Part shown: one piece after another, positions 28,651 to 38,563 of the stretch | Numbering within the stretch: position 1 is the first letter of the stretch | Layout: each line of letters starts with the position of its first letter | Notes under the pieces: model-generated | Told to the model about the DNA's origin: nothing | The model's database searches: none | What the model saw: the letters and a program-made list of their open reading frames with translations, nothing else | Origin: Halobacillus amylolyticus | GTDB lineage: Bacteria > Bacillota > Bacilli > Bacillales > Halobacillaceae | NCBI RefSeq assembly: GCF_022921115.1 | Contig: NZ_CP095075.1 | Coordinates: 1,178,001 to 1,242,000 of the forward strand | Length of the DNA stretch: 64,000 bases | Reading direction: 5' to 3' | Made by a program: the position numbers and the translations under genes

Positions 28651-29104
28651 TTATTGTATGTCTGTTCATTACTTCCCTTGCTTTTACTTCTTCTGTACTT
28701 CATTTTCTTTATAGCTAATTTCACGCTCAACTTGTTCATTAAGATTACTTAAATGCCGATCCACTTCAGGTAATCTGAATGTGAAAAACCAGCATTCTAT
28801 CAGTTCTTTTTCTTAATAATCTATTCTATGAATAATTGAAAAACAGATGGCGGTGTTTGTACGATATATTATTAAAAAGGGCGCTTGTCTAAGAGATTAC
28901 AGCCAAATACCCGTCCTTTTTTATTGGTGCTGCCACCAAGAAGGATTATTTCGAAAGCCGCAAGTCGTCTTAGCCGAGCACTCCATGGCTAAGTCTTGAC
29001 CGTTCTAAATCTAACTTCTATATCTAATATGACTATGCTATGAACGATACAAAAAAAAGCACGCATCCACTTGCTTTTTAGATGCTGCCCTTTTTTCAAT
29101 TTTA
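28651..29104. other. Gene-poor stretch between two coat genes, with one small gene remnant
   Basis: On the minus strand 28812-28684 reads KELIECWFFTFRLPEVDRHL then NLNEQVEREISYKENEVQKK and a stop, protein-like but without a start or ribosome site. This may be the end of a lost gene. A weak hairpin with AAAGGGCG and a T tract lies near 28880-28920. Nothing else is seen. Confidence 0.35.
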
Positions 29105-29154
29105 CAATAAAAAAAGAGAAAGGAGATGCCAAACTTTAGAAGTAAGGCATCTCC
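29105..29154 (-). terminator. Terminator after cotX
   Basis: Stem GGAGATGCC / GGCATCTCC with TTTCTCTTTTTTTATT following on the minus strand. Confidence 0.88.
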
Positions 29155-29207
29155 CTAAGATAGGTTATTCCCAATTTTGAGAACACACTACCTGTTCAAC
29201 TATATCA

Positions 29208-29825
29208 TTACAAAATACCTAATCTAATCACCAATGCAACCAATACTTGTAGTGCTACTTGAACATTAACTGCTACATCTGAATCGTCTGTCGTTACAGT
29301 TACTCCACGAGAATTTTCGATATAAGTTTGTTGTCTATTAACCTGGCTGGATTTTAATTGTGAATTTAGGTCTTGTGTGATCGTGTTCGCCTTCTCACTA
29401 TCTGCAATTGAAATGCTGACAATCAAGGCAATCGCAGCCTGAATAGCCACCTGAATATTTACTGCTACCTGGGTATCAGACGTGCTTACATTGATATCAC
29501 ATGAATCTTTGATAACAATGGATTCGAAGGATTGTTGGATGTTTTTCAATTGTGCATTCGCATCTTGATCGATAGTATTTCCAAAGGGATGGTCACTTGT
29601 TGGATCTAGGGCGTTCCACTCATATGGTTTTTTAGGACATGGACACTTTTCTTTATCCTTTTTACACGTATTACACGTATTGTAGTACTTATCTTTATAA
29701 CACGTATCATTTTGGTACATGTCTTCATAACACACATCGTCGCATTTAACTGGTGATTGTTTATTATAAGCTTCTCTTTCTAACCTCATGATTTGGCATT
29801 TTTTATCATAACTTGACATTGCCAT
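29208..29825 (-). CDS. cotX: Spore coat protein X/V family (CotX)
   Basis: 205 aa. After a Cys/Lys/Tyr-rich head (VCYEDMYQND, NTCNTCKKDKEKCPCPKK) come two copies of the CotX/V domain: one around 90-145 (DANAQLKNIQQSFESI, VAVNIQVAIQAAIALIVSI) and one around 150-205 (DLNSQLKSSQVNRQQTYIE, VAVNVQVALQVLVALVIRLG). It belongs to the insoluble crust fraction. GGAGG site 8 bases before ATG. Confidence 0.92.
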   Translation of the reverse strand: MAMSSYDKKCQIMRLEREAYNKQSPVKCDDVCYEDMYQNDTCYKDKYYNTCNTCKKDKEKCPCPKKPYEWNALDPTSDHPFGNTIDQDANAQLKNIQQSFESIVIKDSCDINVSTSDTQVAVNIQVAIQAAIALIVSISIADSEKANTITQDLNSQLKSSQVNRQQTYIENSRGVTVTTDDSDVAVNVQVALQVLVALVIRLGIL

Positions 29826-30144
29826 ATTACGTCACCTCCTTCTTGCTATTTAATATATCTTACGTTGGTAGCTTCAAAAGGGAAGGGTGATTGTCTCGCC
29901 ATATTCACCTATTTTCTTGATTCTTTAATCGAAGAGAAGGAAGAGATGTACACCGTACGTAAAGATCGGTTACGGTAGTATAGTGAAATTCAGGGTTAAG
30001 CACATCATAGGCCAATTGACTTCATTAGGCGCACACATAGAAACCGGATAACCGTGTTTAGTTATCCGGGTTATAGTGGTTATTTTGTTTGAGTTATTGC
30101 TAAATAAGGCTTATTCCTAGCAACCATGCCTATAATCAGTGATA
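29826..30144. other. Spacer between cotX and cotW
   Basis: No gene. It contains a hairpin AACCGGATAAC / GTTATCCGGGTT (30042-30072) without T tract, and presumably the sporulation promoter of cotX, which I cannot place with confidence. Confidence 0.4.
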
Positions 30145-30348
30145 TTAATCTTCTTTCTCTTTGTCTTTTTTCTTAGTGAATGCATCGACACTTTCCTGTA
30201 GGTTATTGACTATCTTTCTTAATTCTTCTTTCTCTTTTGGGTCTATTTTATCTGGGTCTAACTTTACCCCATGTTTTTTTAATGTTGAACCAACGATCAT
30301 ATCTACAATTTGACTTGAGACGTTCTCAAAGTCTTTATTTTTACTCAA
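30145..30348 (-). CDS. cotW: Small spore coat protein, CotW-like
   Basis: About 67 aa. The segment DMIVGSTLKKHGVKLDPDKI followed by DPKEKEELRKIVNNLQESVD and a lysine-rich tail resembles the core of B. subtilis CotW. TTG at 30348 is the best-spaced start for the AGGAGG site; GTG at 30357 lies inside it. Position between cotX and cotO fits. Confidence 0.7.
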   Translation of the reverse strand: MSKNKDFENVSSQIVDMIVGSTLKKHGVKLDPDKIDPKEKEELRKIVNNLQESVDAFTKKKDKEKED

Positions 30349-30533
30349 CAAATCCACCTCCTATTTTCTTCTTATATAGTATATGTCTTAAGAAGAATAA
30401 GAGTGTTACTGATAATAGTCTATTTTTCAATTGTTTGTGTACAGTTTTCACCCATGAACAGGAGTCAAGAGTCCAATAGCAGGCCAACCCTATTTCCACT
30501 TTAGTTTTTCGAAAAACGGCAATGAACCTAGAA

Positions 30534-30575
30534 CTAAGAAGATGACCTCGGTTAAGACCGAGGTCATCTTCTTAG
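30534..30575. terminator. 19-bp perfect stem-loop between cotO and cotW
   Basis: Arms CTAAGAAGATGACCTCGGT / ACCGAGGTCATCTTCTTAG with a 4-base loop. Likely terminator for cotO on the minus strand. Confidence 0.7.
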
Positions 30576-30642
30576 TGTATAACGAATTAATCAGCTTTTT
30601 TTACTGTCGATAATATAAGTTAGGTGCAGCATTCTCTATGTT

Positions 30643-31215
30643 TTAAAAACCCAGTAAACGGATGGATTGAATATCTTCAAGTGCGACTTCCTTTTGGAAC
30701 GGCTTTTGAAAGGTCTTCATATAAACCATTCCCTCTTCATATCTCTGTATATACCCTCGGATCTGTCCCTCTCCTGGTGTGCTTACTTCGCATTTCATTT
30801 TAGGAACTTGGGCTGGCAGACTAATAAAATAGTTCACCTTCTCTTCAATCGTCATGTCACGGAACTTCTGACGGCGATCACGATTGCTTTCCGCTTTTTT
30901 TGATTCTTCAGTTTGATCAGCCTTACTCTTAACTGCTTCAACTTCTTGTTTTGATTGTGACTTTTTCTTTGTATTTTGACTTTGAGGAACTCTTTGGCGT
31001 AACTGCTTCTCAAAACTTGAATATCGTTGACTTGTAGATTCGCTCTTTGGTTCGCTCCTTGGCTCGCCCTTCGATTCGCTCTCTGGTTGGCTTTTCGATT
31101 GGTTCTCTTTTGTTTCACTATGGTAGCTCGTTTGCATCGATATTTCGACTGGATCTAAGTGAGGCTGCGTAATATACAAGACAGGAGGCTTAGCGTTTTT
31201 CCTTCTATTTGCCAT
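30643..31215 (-). CDS. cotO: Spore coat morphogenetic protein CotO
   Basis: 190 aa. The conserved part is C-terminal: DMTIEEKVNYFISLPAQVPK then GQIRGYIQRYEEGMVYMKT and EVALEDIQSIRLLGF. The middle is low complexity, with repeated SES-K-EP-SEP units and a polar Lys/Ser/Gln stretch. CotO works with CotH in outer-coat assembly. It lies beside fabI, the same neighbour as in B. subtilis. Confidence 0.88.
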   Translation of the reverse strand: MANRRKNAKPPVLYITQPHLDPVEISMQTSYHSETKENQSKSQPESESKGEPRSEPKSESTSQRYSSFEKQLRQRVPQSQNTKKKSQSKQEVEAVKSKADQTEESKKAESNRDRRQKFRDMTIEEKVNYFISLPAQVPKMKCEVSTPGEGQIRGYIQRYEEGMVYMKTFQKPFQKEVALEDIQSIRLLGF

Positions 31216-31699
31216 TAGGGATCTCTCCTTTTTTCATTTGGTCGTCATTCTATATATATGCCTATATAGCATTTCATGTGCGCGAACTGGTATGCCCCCA
31301 TGTTCATTGTTTAGGAAATATTATAGGACGCCAGCCGTTCTAATCAATATTCAACTCAGTTTTTTCATAAATGTGAAAACAACCCGAAATAATATTTGCG
31401 CATTCGATTTTACAATTGAATCAATTTCATAATTGCTCTTTTTAAACGCCAAAGACTGGCAAAATAGAAGGCTCTTTTCCGAAAAGGTTCAAAATGGATT
31501 CTTATCCAGCAGATTTTAGTTTGCGTTTTATAAAGAAGTTTGATCACTTTCTATCAGTGTTGCTCCACATCGCCCCCTTATCCTGAAGACTCAGAACCGA
31601 GACACTTAGCCCGTTACGGCATGAGGGCTCGGGGTGGCTGGGAAACGACTCGCTTTCCTGTGGGACGCACATGGGACCTAAAGTATGAAATTGATTCAA
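31216..31699. other. Intergenic region between cotO and fabI
   Basis: No gene supported. The first 350 bases are A/T-rich and hold the cotO promoter. From about 31570 to 31690 there is a GC-rich repeat remnant, described separately; an open reading through it is not a gene. Confidence 0.55.
31580..31690 (-). repeat. Partial copy of a GC-rich palindromic intergenic repeat
   Basis: On the minus strand it contains CCCACAGGAAAGCGAGTCGT, which matches CCCACGGAAAGCGAGCCGTT in the fuller copy at 43.87 kb. GC content is far above the flanks. Elements of this style occur in many Bacillaceae. Confidence 0.6.
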
Positions 31700-31743
31700 C
31701 TATAAAAGAAGCCTGGTTCTAATGCTACTCATTAGAACCAGGC
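31700..31743 (-). terminator. fabI terminator
   Basis: 14-bp perfect stem GCCTGGTTCTAATG / CATTAGAACCAGGC, then TTCTTTTATA on the minus strand, 8 bases past the fabI stop. Confidence 0.9.
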
Positions 31744-31750
31744 CTCTTTG

Positions 31751-32527
31751 TTAATAACCTACAATATTATATCCTGAATCGCAGTGAATCACTTCACCTG
31801 TAACTCCTCTTGCCAGATCACTCATCAGGAAATAGGCTGTATCGCCTACCTCTTCTTGGGTGACAGCACGACGGAGCGGTGCACGCTCTTCAATTTCAGT
31901 TAAAATTTTGTTAAAGTCACCAATTCCTTTGGCTGACAGCGTTCGGATCGGTCCTGCGGAGATGGCGTTGACACGGATCTTATGTTTCCCAAGGTCATTC
32001 GCTAAATATTTCACACTAGCATCCAGGCTCGCCTTAGCTATCCCCATGACGTTGTAGTTCTCGACAACTTTTTCTCCGCCAAGGTATGTGAGTGTAACAA
32101 TCCCTCCGCCTTCAGACATGACTGGCTTGGCAGCTCGTGCTACGGCAGTCAGTGAGTAAGAACTGATGTTGTGTGCGGTAAGAAATCCATCGCGACTTGT
32201 GTCCACGTATTCCCCTTTTAGTTCCTCACGGTTAGCAAAAGCGATGCAGTGGGCTAGGCCATGGATGACGTCTACATCATTTTGAATCGCTGCAAACGTT
32301 TGATCAATCGCCTCGTCATTCGTAACATCACATTCGTAAAATGAGGATTCAGGTCCTTCAAGTGTGTTCGCTAAGTCGCGGACAGGTTTTTCAAACCGCT
32401 CGGAAGCATAAGTGAAAATCAGTCGTGCTCCTGCTTTATTTAATGATTGCGCAATCCCCCATGCAATACTGCGTTTATTGGCAACGCCCATGACCACATA
32501 GGTACGTCCTTCTAAAGATCCTATCAT
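31751..32527 (-). CDS. fabI: Enoyl-ACP reductase FabI
   Basis: 258 aa short-chain dehydrogenase that performs the last reduction of fatty-acid elongation. NAD(P)-binding GVANKRSIAWGIAQSL lies near residue 14, the catalytic pair sits in YNVMGIAKASLDAS near 155, and VNAISAGPIRTLSAKGI near 190 is the FabI substrate-loop signature. The start at 32527 fits the AAGGAGG site. This is the triclosan/isoniazid-type target enzyme. Confidence 0.95.
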   Translation of the reverse strand: MIGSLEGRTYVVMGVANKRSIAWGIAQSLNKAGARLIFTYASERFEKPVRDLANTLEGPESSFYECDVTNDEAIDQTFAAIQNDVDVIHGLAHCIAFANREELKGEYVDTSRDGFLTAHNISSYSLTAVARAAKPVMSEGGGIVTLTYLGGEKVVENYNVMGIAKASLDASVKYLANDLGKHKIRVNAISAGPIRTLSAKGIGDFNKILTEIEERAPLRRAVTQEEVGDTAYFLMSDLARGVTGEVIHCDSGYNIVGY

Positions 32528-32819
32528 AACCAAGTCCTCCTTGAGGTTTTCTACTAAGTATTATGGTTTGTTATTATTACCTGCTGCTATTTTATAACAC
32601 ATACTTTGAAATTACAATTCATAATCAACAGTCTCTGCCCATTAAAAAGGCGTTAAACAGCCGTCGATGTCACGTTTGTTAATTGTGTATAGTAAGGGAT
32701 TTTCTCAATTGCCACAAATAGTTTTATAAGAATAATGTGAAGTAAGTCTACGCAAACTACAACTACATATGTAGGCAGGACTCTCACCTATTTAAATCGC
32801 TTGAGAGGAGATGGAAAGA

Positions 32820-33887
32820 ATGGACTCAACGCAACATCCTTCAGATAAAGATAAACAAATCGAAGACCAAATTTTTGAACATCAACAGCACTTACAACTC
32901 AATGCTGCTGAGCTTGGTGATTTGTGGAGTAACTACATGGGAGATTCATTGTCTTCCTGTATGTTTGAACATTTTATAGCAACCGTCCAAGATGATGAAA
33001 TTAAAGATCTCCTTTTATTCAATCAAGGGATCTCTAAGCGACACCTAGCTACAATTGCGGAATTATTTACTAAGGAAGAGATCCCTGTGCCAGATGGGTT
33101 TGGTCCGTCAGATATAAATAAAAGCGCCCCCCGCTTATTTGAAGATACCTATATACTATTTTACATTCAGCAGATGAGTATTAGCGCGTATGGACAATAT
33201 ACGAGAGCTTTAACGACCTCCATACGTCAAGATATTATCGATTTCTATCAACAAGGAATTCGTGAATTAAATGAAATATATGAACGGTCAACCCATCTCC
33301 TGCTTAAGAAAGGAACGATTAGCAAGCCACCGAAAATTCCCTACCCCAAAAAGGTGGATTTTGTTGAAAACACTTCCTTCACCTCTGTTTTTTCTAAGAA
33401 AAGCCGTCCATTAGCTTCTCTTGAGATCAAATACTTATCTATAAATATTTCAACCAATATTTTAGGAAAAGCCTTAATGATGGGGTTTAGTCAAGTCGCT
33501 TCTTCAAAAAGGTTAAGAAAGTTATTCCAAACCGGAAGAGACCTTGCAAATAAGCAAATAAAACAATATGGAGCTTTACTTACAAACGATAATATACCTA
33601 GCCCTACACTGATGGATTCGAGCGTCACAGATTCACAAGTAGCCCCGTTTAGTGACAAATTAATGCTGTATCATGCTAGTTTGGCAAATCAAATAGGGTT
33701 AGAAAATATCGGAACATCGATGTCAAGAACGTTACGACACGATATTCATGTCAAATACGAAAAATTCATTATTGAAATTGGTTTATATTCCAATCATGGA
33801 CAACAGTTAATGATCGATCATGGTTGGTTTGAGCAGCCCCCATTAGCCCCTGACCGTGACAAAATCGTCCGGAACACGATTCAATAG
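32820..33887 (+). CDS. DUF3231 protein, first of a tandem pair
   Basis: 355 aa composed of two DUF3231 repeats, roughly 20-185 (LNAAELGDLWSNYMGDSLSS, RLFEDTYILFYIQQM) and 195-355 (IKYLSINISTNILGKALMMG, VAPFSDKLMLYHASL). The domain is helical and ferritin-like; function unknown, often linked with sporulation or stress. ATG at 32820 follows GAGAGGAG. Eight bases plus a short leader separate it from its paralogue. Confidence 0.85.
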   Translation: MDSTQHPSDKDKQIEDQIFEHQQHLQLNAAELGDLWSNYMGDSLSSCMFEHFIATVQDDEIKDLLLFNQGISKRHLATIAELFTKEEIPVPDGFGPSDINKSAPRLFEDTYILFYIQQMSISAYGQYTRALTTSIRQDIIDFYQQGIRELNEIYERSTHLLLKKGTISKPPKIPYPKKVDFVENTSFTSVFSKKSRPLASLEIKYLSINISTNILGKALMMGFSQVASSKRLRKLFQTGRDLANKQIKQYGALLTNDNIPSPTLMDSSVTDSQVAPFSDKLMLYHASLANQIGLENIGTSMSRTLRHDIHVKYEKFIIEIGLYSNHGQQLMIDHGWFEQPPLAPDRDKIVRNTIQ

Positions 33888-33913
33888 GATTAAACTTGAT
33901 TGGAGAATTAAAG

Positions 33914-34918
33914 ATGGAAATTCACCATAACACTAGATTAACTTCAGCAGAGATCTCACAAATATGGGGATCTTATCAAAACGATACATTAACGGTTTGT
34001 GTCCTTCGTTATTTTTTGGCACATGTTGAAGATGACGATATCCGCCGCCTGTTACAATATAATTTGGAGGTAGCAGAGTCCCACGTCCACAAGCTAACAA
34101 CGATGTGTAAGAATGAGAACTTCCCCGTTCCCGTTGGCTTCACTGAGGATGATGTACACGTGGATGCACCAAGGCTTTTTTCGGACACATTTATGTTGTT
34201 TTATGCCCAACAGATTGGAAAATTGGGGATGAATGCACACAGTGTATCTACAGCTCTGTCAGCACGACCAGATATTCATGCTTATTTTTTTGAGTGCTTG
34301 AAGGAATATGGCGATCTCCATGAGAAAGCTAACCATTTATTATTATCAAAAGGACTTTATGTTCGTCCCCCTTATATTCCTTATCCTGAACAAGTCGATT
34401 TTGTGTCAAACCGTGATTTCCTTACAGGTTGGTTTGGTGACAGACGACCTTTGACTTCTTTAGAAATAACCAATCTGTATGACAATATTCAACGAAACAG
34501 TTTAGGAGTAGCGGTTTTAATGGGATTCAGCCAAGTTGCTAGATCAAAAAAAGTAACCCAGTACATGAGAAGAGGTAAAAAAATTGCAGCTAAGCACGTG
34601 GAAGTATTTGGCTCAATATTAACTGAAGATGATATACCATCAGCCGTTACATGGGATTCAGAAGTGACTAGATCAACTACTGCACCTTTTTCCGACAAAC
34701 TGATGATGTTTCACGTTACAGCGCTGATCGCCATTGGAATCGGTTATTATGGAACAAGCATGTCTACATCAATGAGAAGGGACATTCCTTTAAAATACAC
34801 ACGCCTTACAGCCGAAATTGCTAAGTACTCTGAGGATGGAGCTAAACTTATGATCGATAACGGATGGCTGGAGAATCCACCGCAATCCCCCGATCGCGAT
34901 AAATTAGCCAAAGAATAG
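33914..34918 (+). CDS. DUF3231 protein, second of a tandem pair
   Basis: 334 aa, clearly paralogous to the gene before it, with the same two-repeat build: SQIWGSYQNDTLTVCVLRYF and RLFSDTFMLFYAQQIG in the first half, SLEITNLYDNIQRNSLGVAV and APFSDKLMMFHVTAL in the second. Both end in a near identical LMIDHGWFE/LMIDNGWLE PP...PDRDK motif. ATG 33914 follows TTGGAGA. The pair is a local duplication. Confidence 0.85.
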   Translation: MEIHHNTRLTSAEISQIWGSYQNDTLTVCVLRYFLAHVEDDDIRRLLQYNLEVAESHVHKLTTMCKNENFPVPVGFTEDDVHVDAPRLFSDTFMLFYAQQIGKLGMNAHSVSTALSARPDIHAYFFECLKEYGDLHEKANHLLLSKGLYVRPPYIPYPEQVDFVSNRDFLTGWFGDRRPLTSLEITNLYDNIQRNSLGVAVLMGFSQVARSKKVTQYMRRGKKIAAKHVEVFGSILTEDDIPSAVTWDSEVTRSTTAPFSDKLMMFHVTALIAIGIGYYGTSMSTSMRRDIPLKYTRLTAEIAKYSEDGAKLMIDNGWLENPPQSPDRDKLAKE

Positions 34919-34920
34919 AG

Positions 34921-34957
34921 AAACCCCGGTCCCTTTTTGATAAGGTTCCGGGGTTTT
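34921..34957. terminator. Bidirectional terminator between the DUF3231 pair and mgtE
   Basis: AAACCCCGG / CCGGGGTTTTT outer stem with CCTT/AAGG inside, between convergent genes. Confidence 0.9.
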
Positions 34958-34960
34958 TGA

Positions 34961-36325
34961 TTATATAAGCAGATTCATAAACGCAGTTGCCATCCCAAAA
35001 TAAATCAAGATTGATATAATATCGTTAATCGTTGTAATAAATGGACCTGAAGCAACGGCCGGATCAATATTAAAACGATGCATCACAAGCGGTACAAGTG
35101 AACCCGCCAATGTCGCCACAATTAAGGTGGCCATAATCGATAGCCCGACTAATAACCCGAGATAAAAGTTATTTTGCCAAAAATAGACTATAACCGTAAT
35201 AATAATGCCGCAACTTACCCCCGTAATCAATCCTGTTCCTGCTTCACGCATAATCATTTTAAATTTACCTTGCTTATCAATCTCACCTGTAGCAATCCCG
35301 CGAACAGCCACAGCCAGCGCCTGTGTTCCCGTGTTTCCAGCCATTCCGGCAATTAATGGGATGAATATAGCTAAAATCGCTACTTGATCTAATGTATTTT
35401 CAAAACGACCTATCAAGCTAGCTGTTAAACTTCCAAGAAACAAAAGGATAACGAGCCATGGCAGTCGTTTTTTTGCTGAAGCAAATGCGTTTTCATCTGG
35501 AGAATCTACATCAGAGATCCCGGCAAGTTTAGAATAATCATCACTCGCTTCTTCCTCCATGACATCCATAATGTCGTCAACGGTAATAATTCCAAGTAAA
35601 TGGTCTTGAAAATCAACGACGGGTAAAGCAAGAAAGTCATAGTCACGCATCATGCGGGCAATCTCCTCCTGATCCTCACCAACAGGGACGGAAACCACAC
35701 GTTCACTCATCACATCGGATATATACCAGTCTTCCTCTGATATAATAAGGTCACGAAGCGAAATCACACCAACTAAACGTTTATCTTCATCAATGACGTA
35801 GGTATAATAAATCGTTTCCGCATCAGGCGCTTCTTTTCTTAAATGAAGCATTGCTTCACGAATCGTCATACCTGTTTTCACCACAACGAATTCGGTCGTC
35901 ATAATCGAACCGGCCGTTTTTTCCTCATAATGAAGCAAATCTTTAATTTCATCTGCTGCATCGTCATCCATAATTGTTAAAAAACTGGCCACTTTGTTCT
36001 TATCCAATTCATTAAGAATATCAACCGCATCATCTGTAGACATTTCAGCGAAAACTTGGGCCGCAAATCTAGGATCCATTTCAGTAAAAAATGGCTCAAT
36101 TTCTTCAAAGTCGATATGTTCCATAACATCGGCAACTTCTTCAGGGGATAAGTACGTATAGATTTGCAGCCGAACATCATCAGCTACCTCTTGAAAGATC
36201 TTTGCCTGGTCATATGGATGAAGTTCAAGGAACTCTGCTCTAAATTGGTCTATATGATCATGGAGAAGAGCATCTTGAATCGTTTGCCATACATCCTGGC
36301 GTTCTCGGTCATCTAAATGCTCCAA
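34961..36325 (-). CDS. mgtE: Magnesium transporter MgtE
   Basis: 454 aa. N-terminal MgtE_N superhelical domain with LSPEEVADVMEHIDFEE (about 57) and STDDAVDILNEL; two CBS domains (about 135-255, GSIMTTEFVVVK, VMSERVVSVPVGED, GIITVDDIMDVMEEEA); five C-terminal membrane segments with AGNTGTQALAVAVRGIATGE lining the Mg2+ path. Start codon TTG with AGGGAGG 7 bases before. The 180-base leader shows no M-box. Confidence 0.95.
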   Translation of the reverse strand: MEHLDDRERQDVWQTIQDALLHDHIDQFRAEFLELHPYDQAKIFQEVADDVRLQIYTYLSPEEVADVMEHIDFEEIEPFFTEMDPRFAAQVFAEMSTDDAVDILNELDKNKVASFLTIMDDDAADEIKDLLHYEEKTAGSIMTTEFVVVKTGMTIREAMLHLRKEAPDAETIYYTYVIDEDKRLVGVISLRDLIISEEDWYISDVMSERVVSVPVGEDQEEIARMMRDYDFLALPVVDFQDHLLGIITVDDIMDVMEEEASDDYSKLAGISDVDSPDENAFASAKKRLPWLVILLFLGSLTASLIGRFENTLDQVAILAIFIPLIAGMAGNTGTQALAVAVRGIATGEIDKQGKFKMIMREAGTGLITGVSCGIIITVIVYFWQNNFYLGLLVGLSIMATLIVATLAGSLVPLVMHRFNIDPAVASGPFITTINDIISILIYFGMATAFMNLLI

Positions 36326-36505
36326 ACATCTCCCTCCCTTTTGTTCATCGAAACTTGTTTTATGTTAATTGTACGTCATACTTTTGTCAATGAATGTCGA
36401 TTCTTTTTCTAAAATGAAAAACGTGACTTAAAAAAAATGGTTGAATGATGTACACTTACTATTATACATGAGTTTAACAGACTGATTTAGAGAAAGGGAA
36501 CATAC

Positions 36506-37677
36506 ATGAATGAAAATCAACATACCTCGCCAATAGATTATACGATCATTTTCGTTGTTATTGCGCTAGGAATTACCAGCTGCTTCACTTTATATACACT
36601 AGACCCACTTTTAGGATCTGCGGATCAAGGTTCCTACCTAAAACAAATGGTTTGGTATCTGTTAGGCGGAATAGGTGCCGCCGTAGTTATGATTATGGAT
36701 TACGACCGCCTGCATCAACTCGTCTGGTTTTTGTATGGCTTCGGAATTTTAATGCTTTTAATGCTCTTTTTCAACTTCCCCCCCAGATGATTGTCACATC
36801 AGGTGGAGCGACAAGCTGGTTTGGTCTTCCTGGCGGTGTCACTTTACAGCCAGCTGAATTTGTAAAAGTATTTTTGGTCATTACATTAGCACATGTCATT
36901 GTCACACATAATGAAAAACATCGGGCGAAGACAATTAAATCTGATTTTTTATTACTGGGAAAATTGGTTGGTCTTTCTCTCCCACCTATGGGGTTAATTG
37001 CTGTGCAGCCAGACCTTGGTTCCTTCCTCGTTCTCGTTGCCATTACTAGCTTTTTGATTCTCGTATCAGGTATTCAATGGAAGATTCTAATTTCCATACT
37101 TGCATCGGCTTTATTGTTCGTTAGTGTTACCATATTGATGTTTTTTCTAAACCTTACTAGTGTAACGAACTACTTAGAAGAATCTGTATTTGCCCACGTA
37201 GATTCACGATTTTATGGGTGGCTGCAACCTGAACAATACGCACAAGGATACGGCTTGCAGTTGATTAAATCGATCACTGCGATCGGTTCTGGACAGCTTA
37301 CGGGTAAAGGAATCGGAAACTTTGAAGTATCTGTTCCCGAGCGTCATACAGATATGATCTTTACGGCAGTAGCGGAACAGTTTGGTTTTATCGGGGCTAG
37401 CCTAGTATTAACCTTATTCTTTTTACTTCTGTACAGAATGATTCAAATCGCATTAGAAAGTAACGATTCCTTTGGCAGCTACATCATTGTAGGGATCGTA
37501 GGAATGATCACCTTTCAAGTGTTCCAGAATATCGGAATGTCCTTACAATTGCTGCCTATCACAGGATTACCCCTTCCTTTCCTAAGCTATGGGGGCAGCT
37601 CTACACTTGCCTACTTGCTTGCGATCGGGATCGTATTGAATGTTAAATCCAGAACAAGAACGTATATGTTTGAATGA
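36506..37677 (+). pseudogene. SEDS-family protein (RodA/FtsW type), one-base frameshift
   Basis: Peptidoglycan glycosyltransferase of the SEDS family, about 390 aa with 10 membrane segments when the frames are joined. The first frame covers segments 1-3 and ends at FFNFPPR; the second continues with GGATSWFGLPGGVTLQPAEF (the SEDS signature), VPERHTDMIFTAVAEQFGFI and ITGLPLPFLSYGGSS. The latter text is more RodA-like than FtsW-like. The break is a run of seven Cs at 36778-36784 where eight keep frame. Otherwise intact. Confidence 0.88.
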
Positions 37678-37681
37678 ATGT

Positions 37682-37721
37682 ACAAAAAGGTGGAGAAGCT
37701 TTTAGCACTCCGCCTTTTTTG
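37682..37721 (+). terminator. Terminator after the SEDS gene
   Basis: ACAAAAAGG-GGAG / CTCC-CCTTTTTTGT stem with T tract. Confidence 0.88.
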
Positions 37722-37785
37722 TATACGGAAATGGCTAGGGGAAAATCTATAAATGCTACATCAATTTGAGCAAGGGGGTATGTGA

Positions 37786-38525
37786 ATGAAAGTAGATGTG
37801 ATTGGTGATGTTCATGGTTGTTTGGATGAACTTACACTTTTATTTAATAAAATGGGATATCAATGGAAAAATGACCTGCCCTTCCACCCTGACGGCCGTA
37901 TTCCCGTCTTTTTAGGTGACATCACAGACCGGGGCCCCATTCAATTAACACGATTCGTCTCGTTCACCGCTTAGTTATTGATGAAAAGCTTGCCCAATAT
38001 GTTCCAGGAAATCACTGCAGTAAGCTATACCGCTTTTTTCTTGGAAACCCTGTTCAGGAAAAACATGGTCTGGAAACGACGACAGCTGAATATCGCGAGC
38101 TTTCGAAACATGAACAACAAAACGTCAAGCATATGTTTATGGAACTGTTTGAAACAGCACCTCTTTACCTGGAACTTCCTGAATTAAAAGCAGTCGTAGC
38201 CCATGCAGGCATTCGTGCCGAGGATATTGGGAAGAAAAATAAGCGAATCAAATCATTTGTCCTGTATGGGGATATCACTGGTGAGAAGCTTCCTGATGGC
38301 AGGCCTGAAAGAAGAGATTGGGCTCAAACATATAAAGCGGATCAATGGGTAGTTTATGGGCATACACCTGTATATGAACCTCGTTTTATCAATCTGACTG
38401 TAAATATTGACACAGGATGCGTGTTCGGCAATCAGCTAACCGCTTTTCGGCTTCCTGAAGAAGAAATCGTTAATGTTCCCTCATCGATGCCGCTTATAAA
38501 AGAAAAGTTCAGTTATCATGCTTAG
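37786..38525 (+). pseudogene. prpE: Bis(5'-nucleosyl)-tetraphosphatase PrpE, one-base frameshift
   Basis: Metallophosphatase that hydrolyses Ap4A and in B. subtilis influences spore germination. Joined frames give about 246 aa, the usual length. The first frame has the metal sites GDVHGC and [10 protein letters not shown]; after a shift the frame reads [42 protein letters not shown] and [12 protein letters not shown]. The break is in GGGGCCCC at 37931-37938, where one more G or C restores frame. Everything else matches the family. Confidence 0.9.
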
Positions 38526-38563
38526 AAAAATTCTTGCGAGGTTCGGCGAATCAGCGAATGGGT

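Noticed and set aside
31540..31722. Plus-strand open reading frame of 60 codons
   Set aside because: It runs through a GC-rich dispersed repeat and the fabI terminator, has no ribosome site and no family resemblance.
36326..36505. M-box riboswitch upstream of mgtE
   Set aside because: The 180-base leader lacks the conserved M-box core and any clear terminator.
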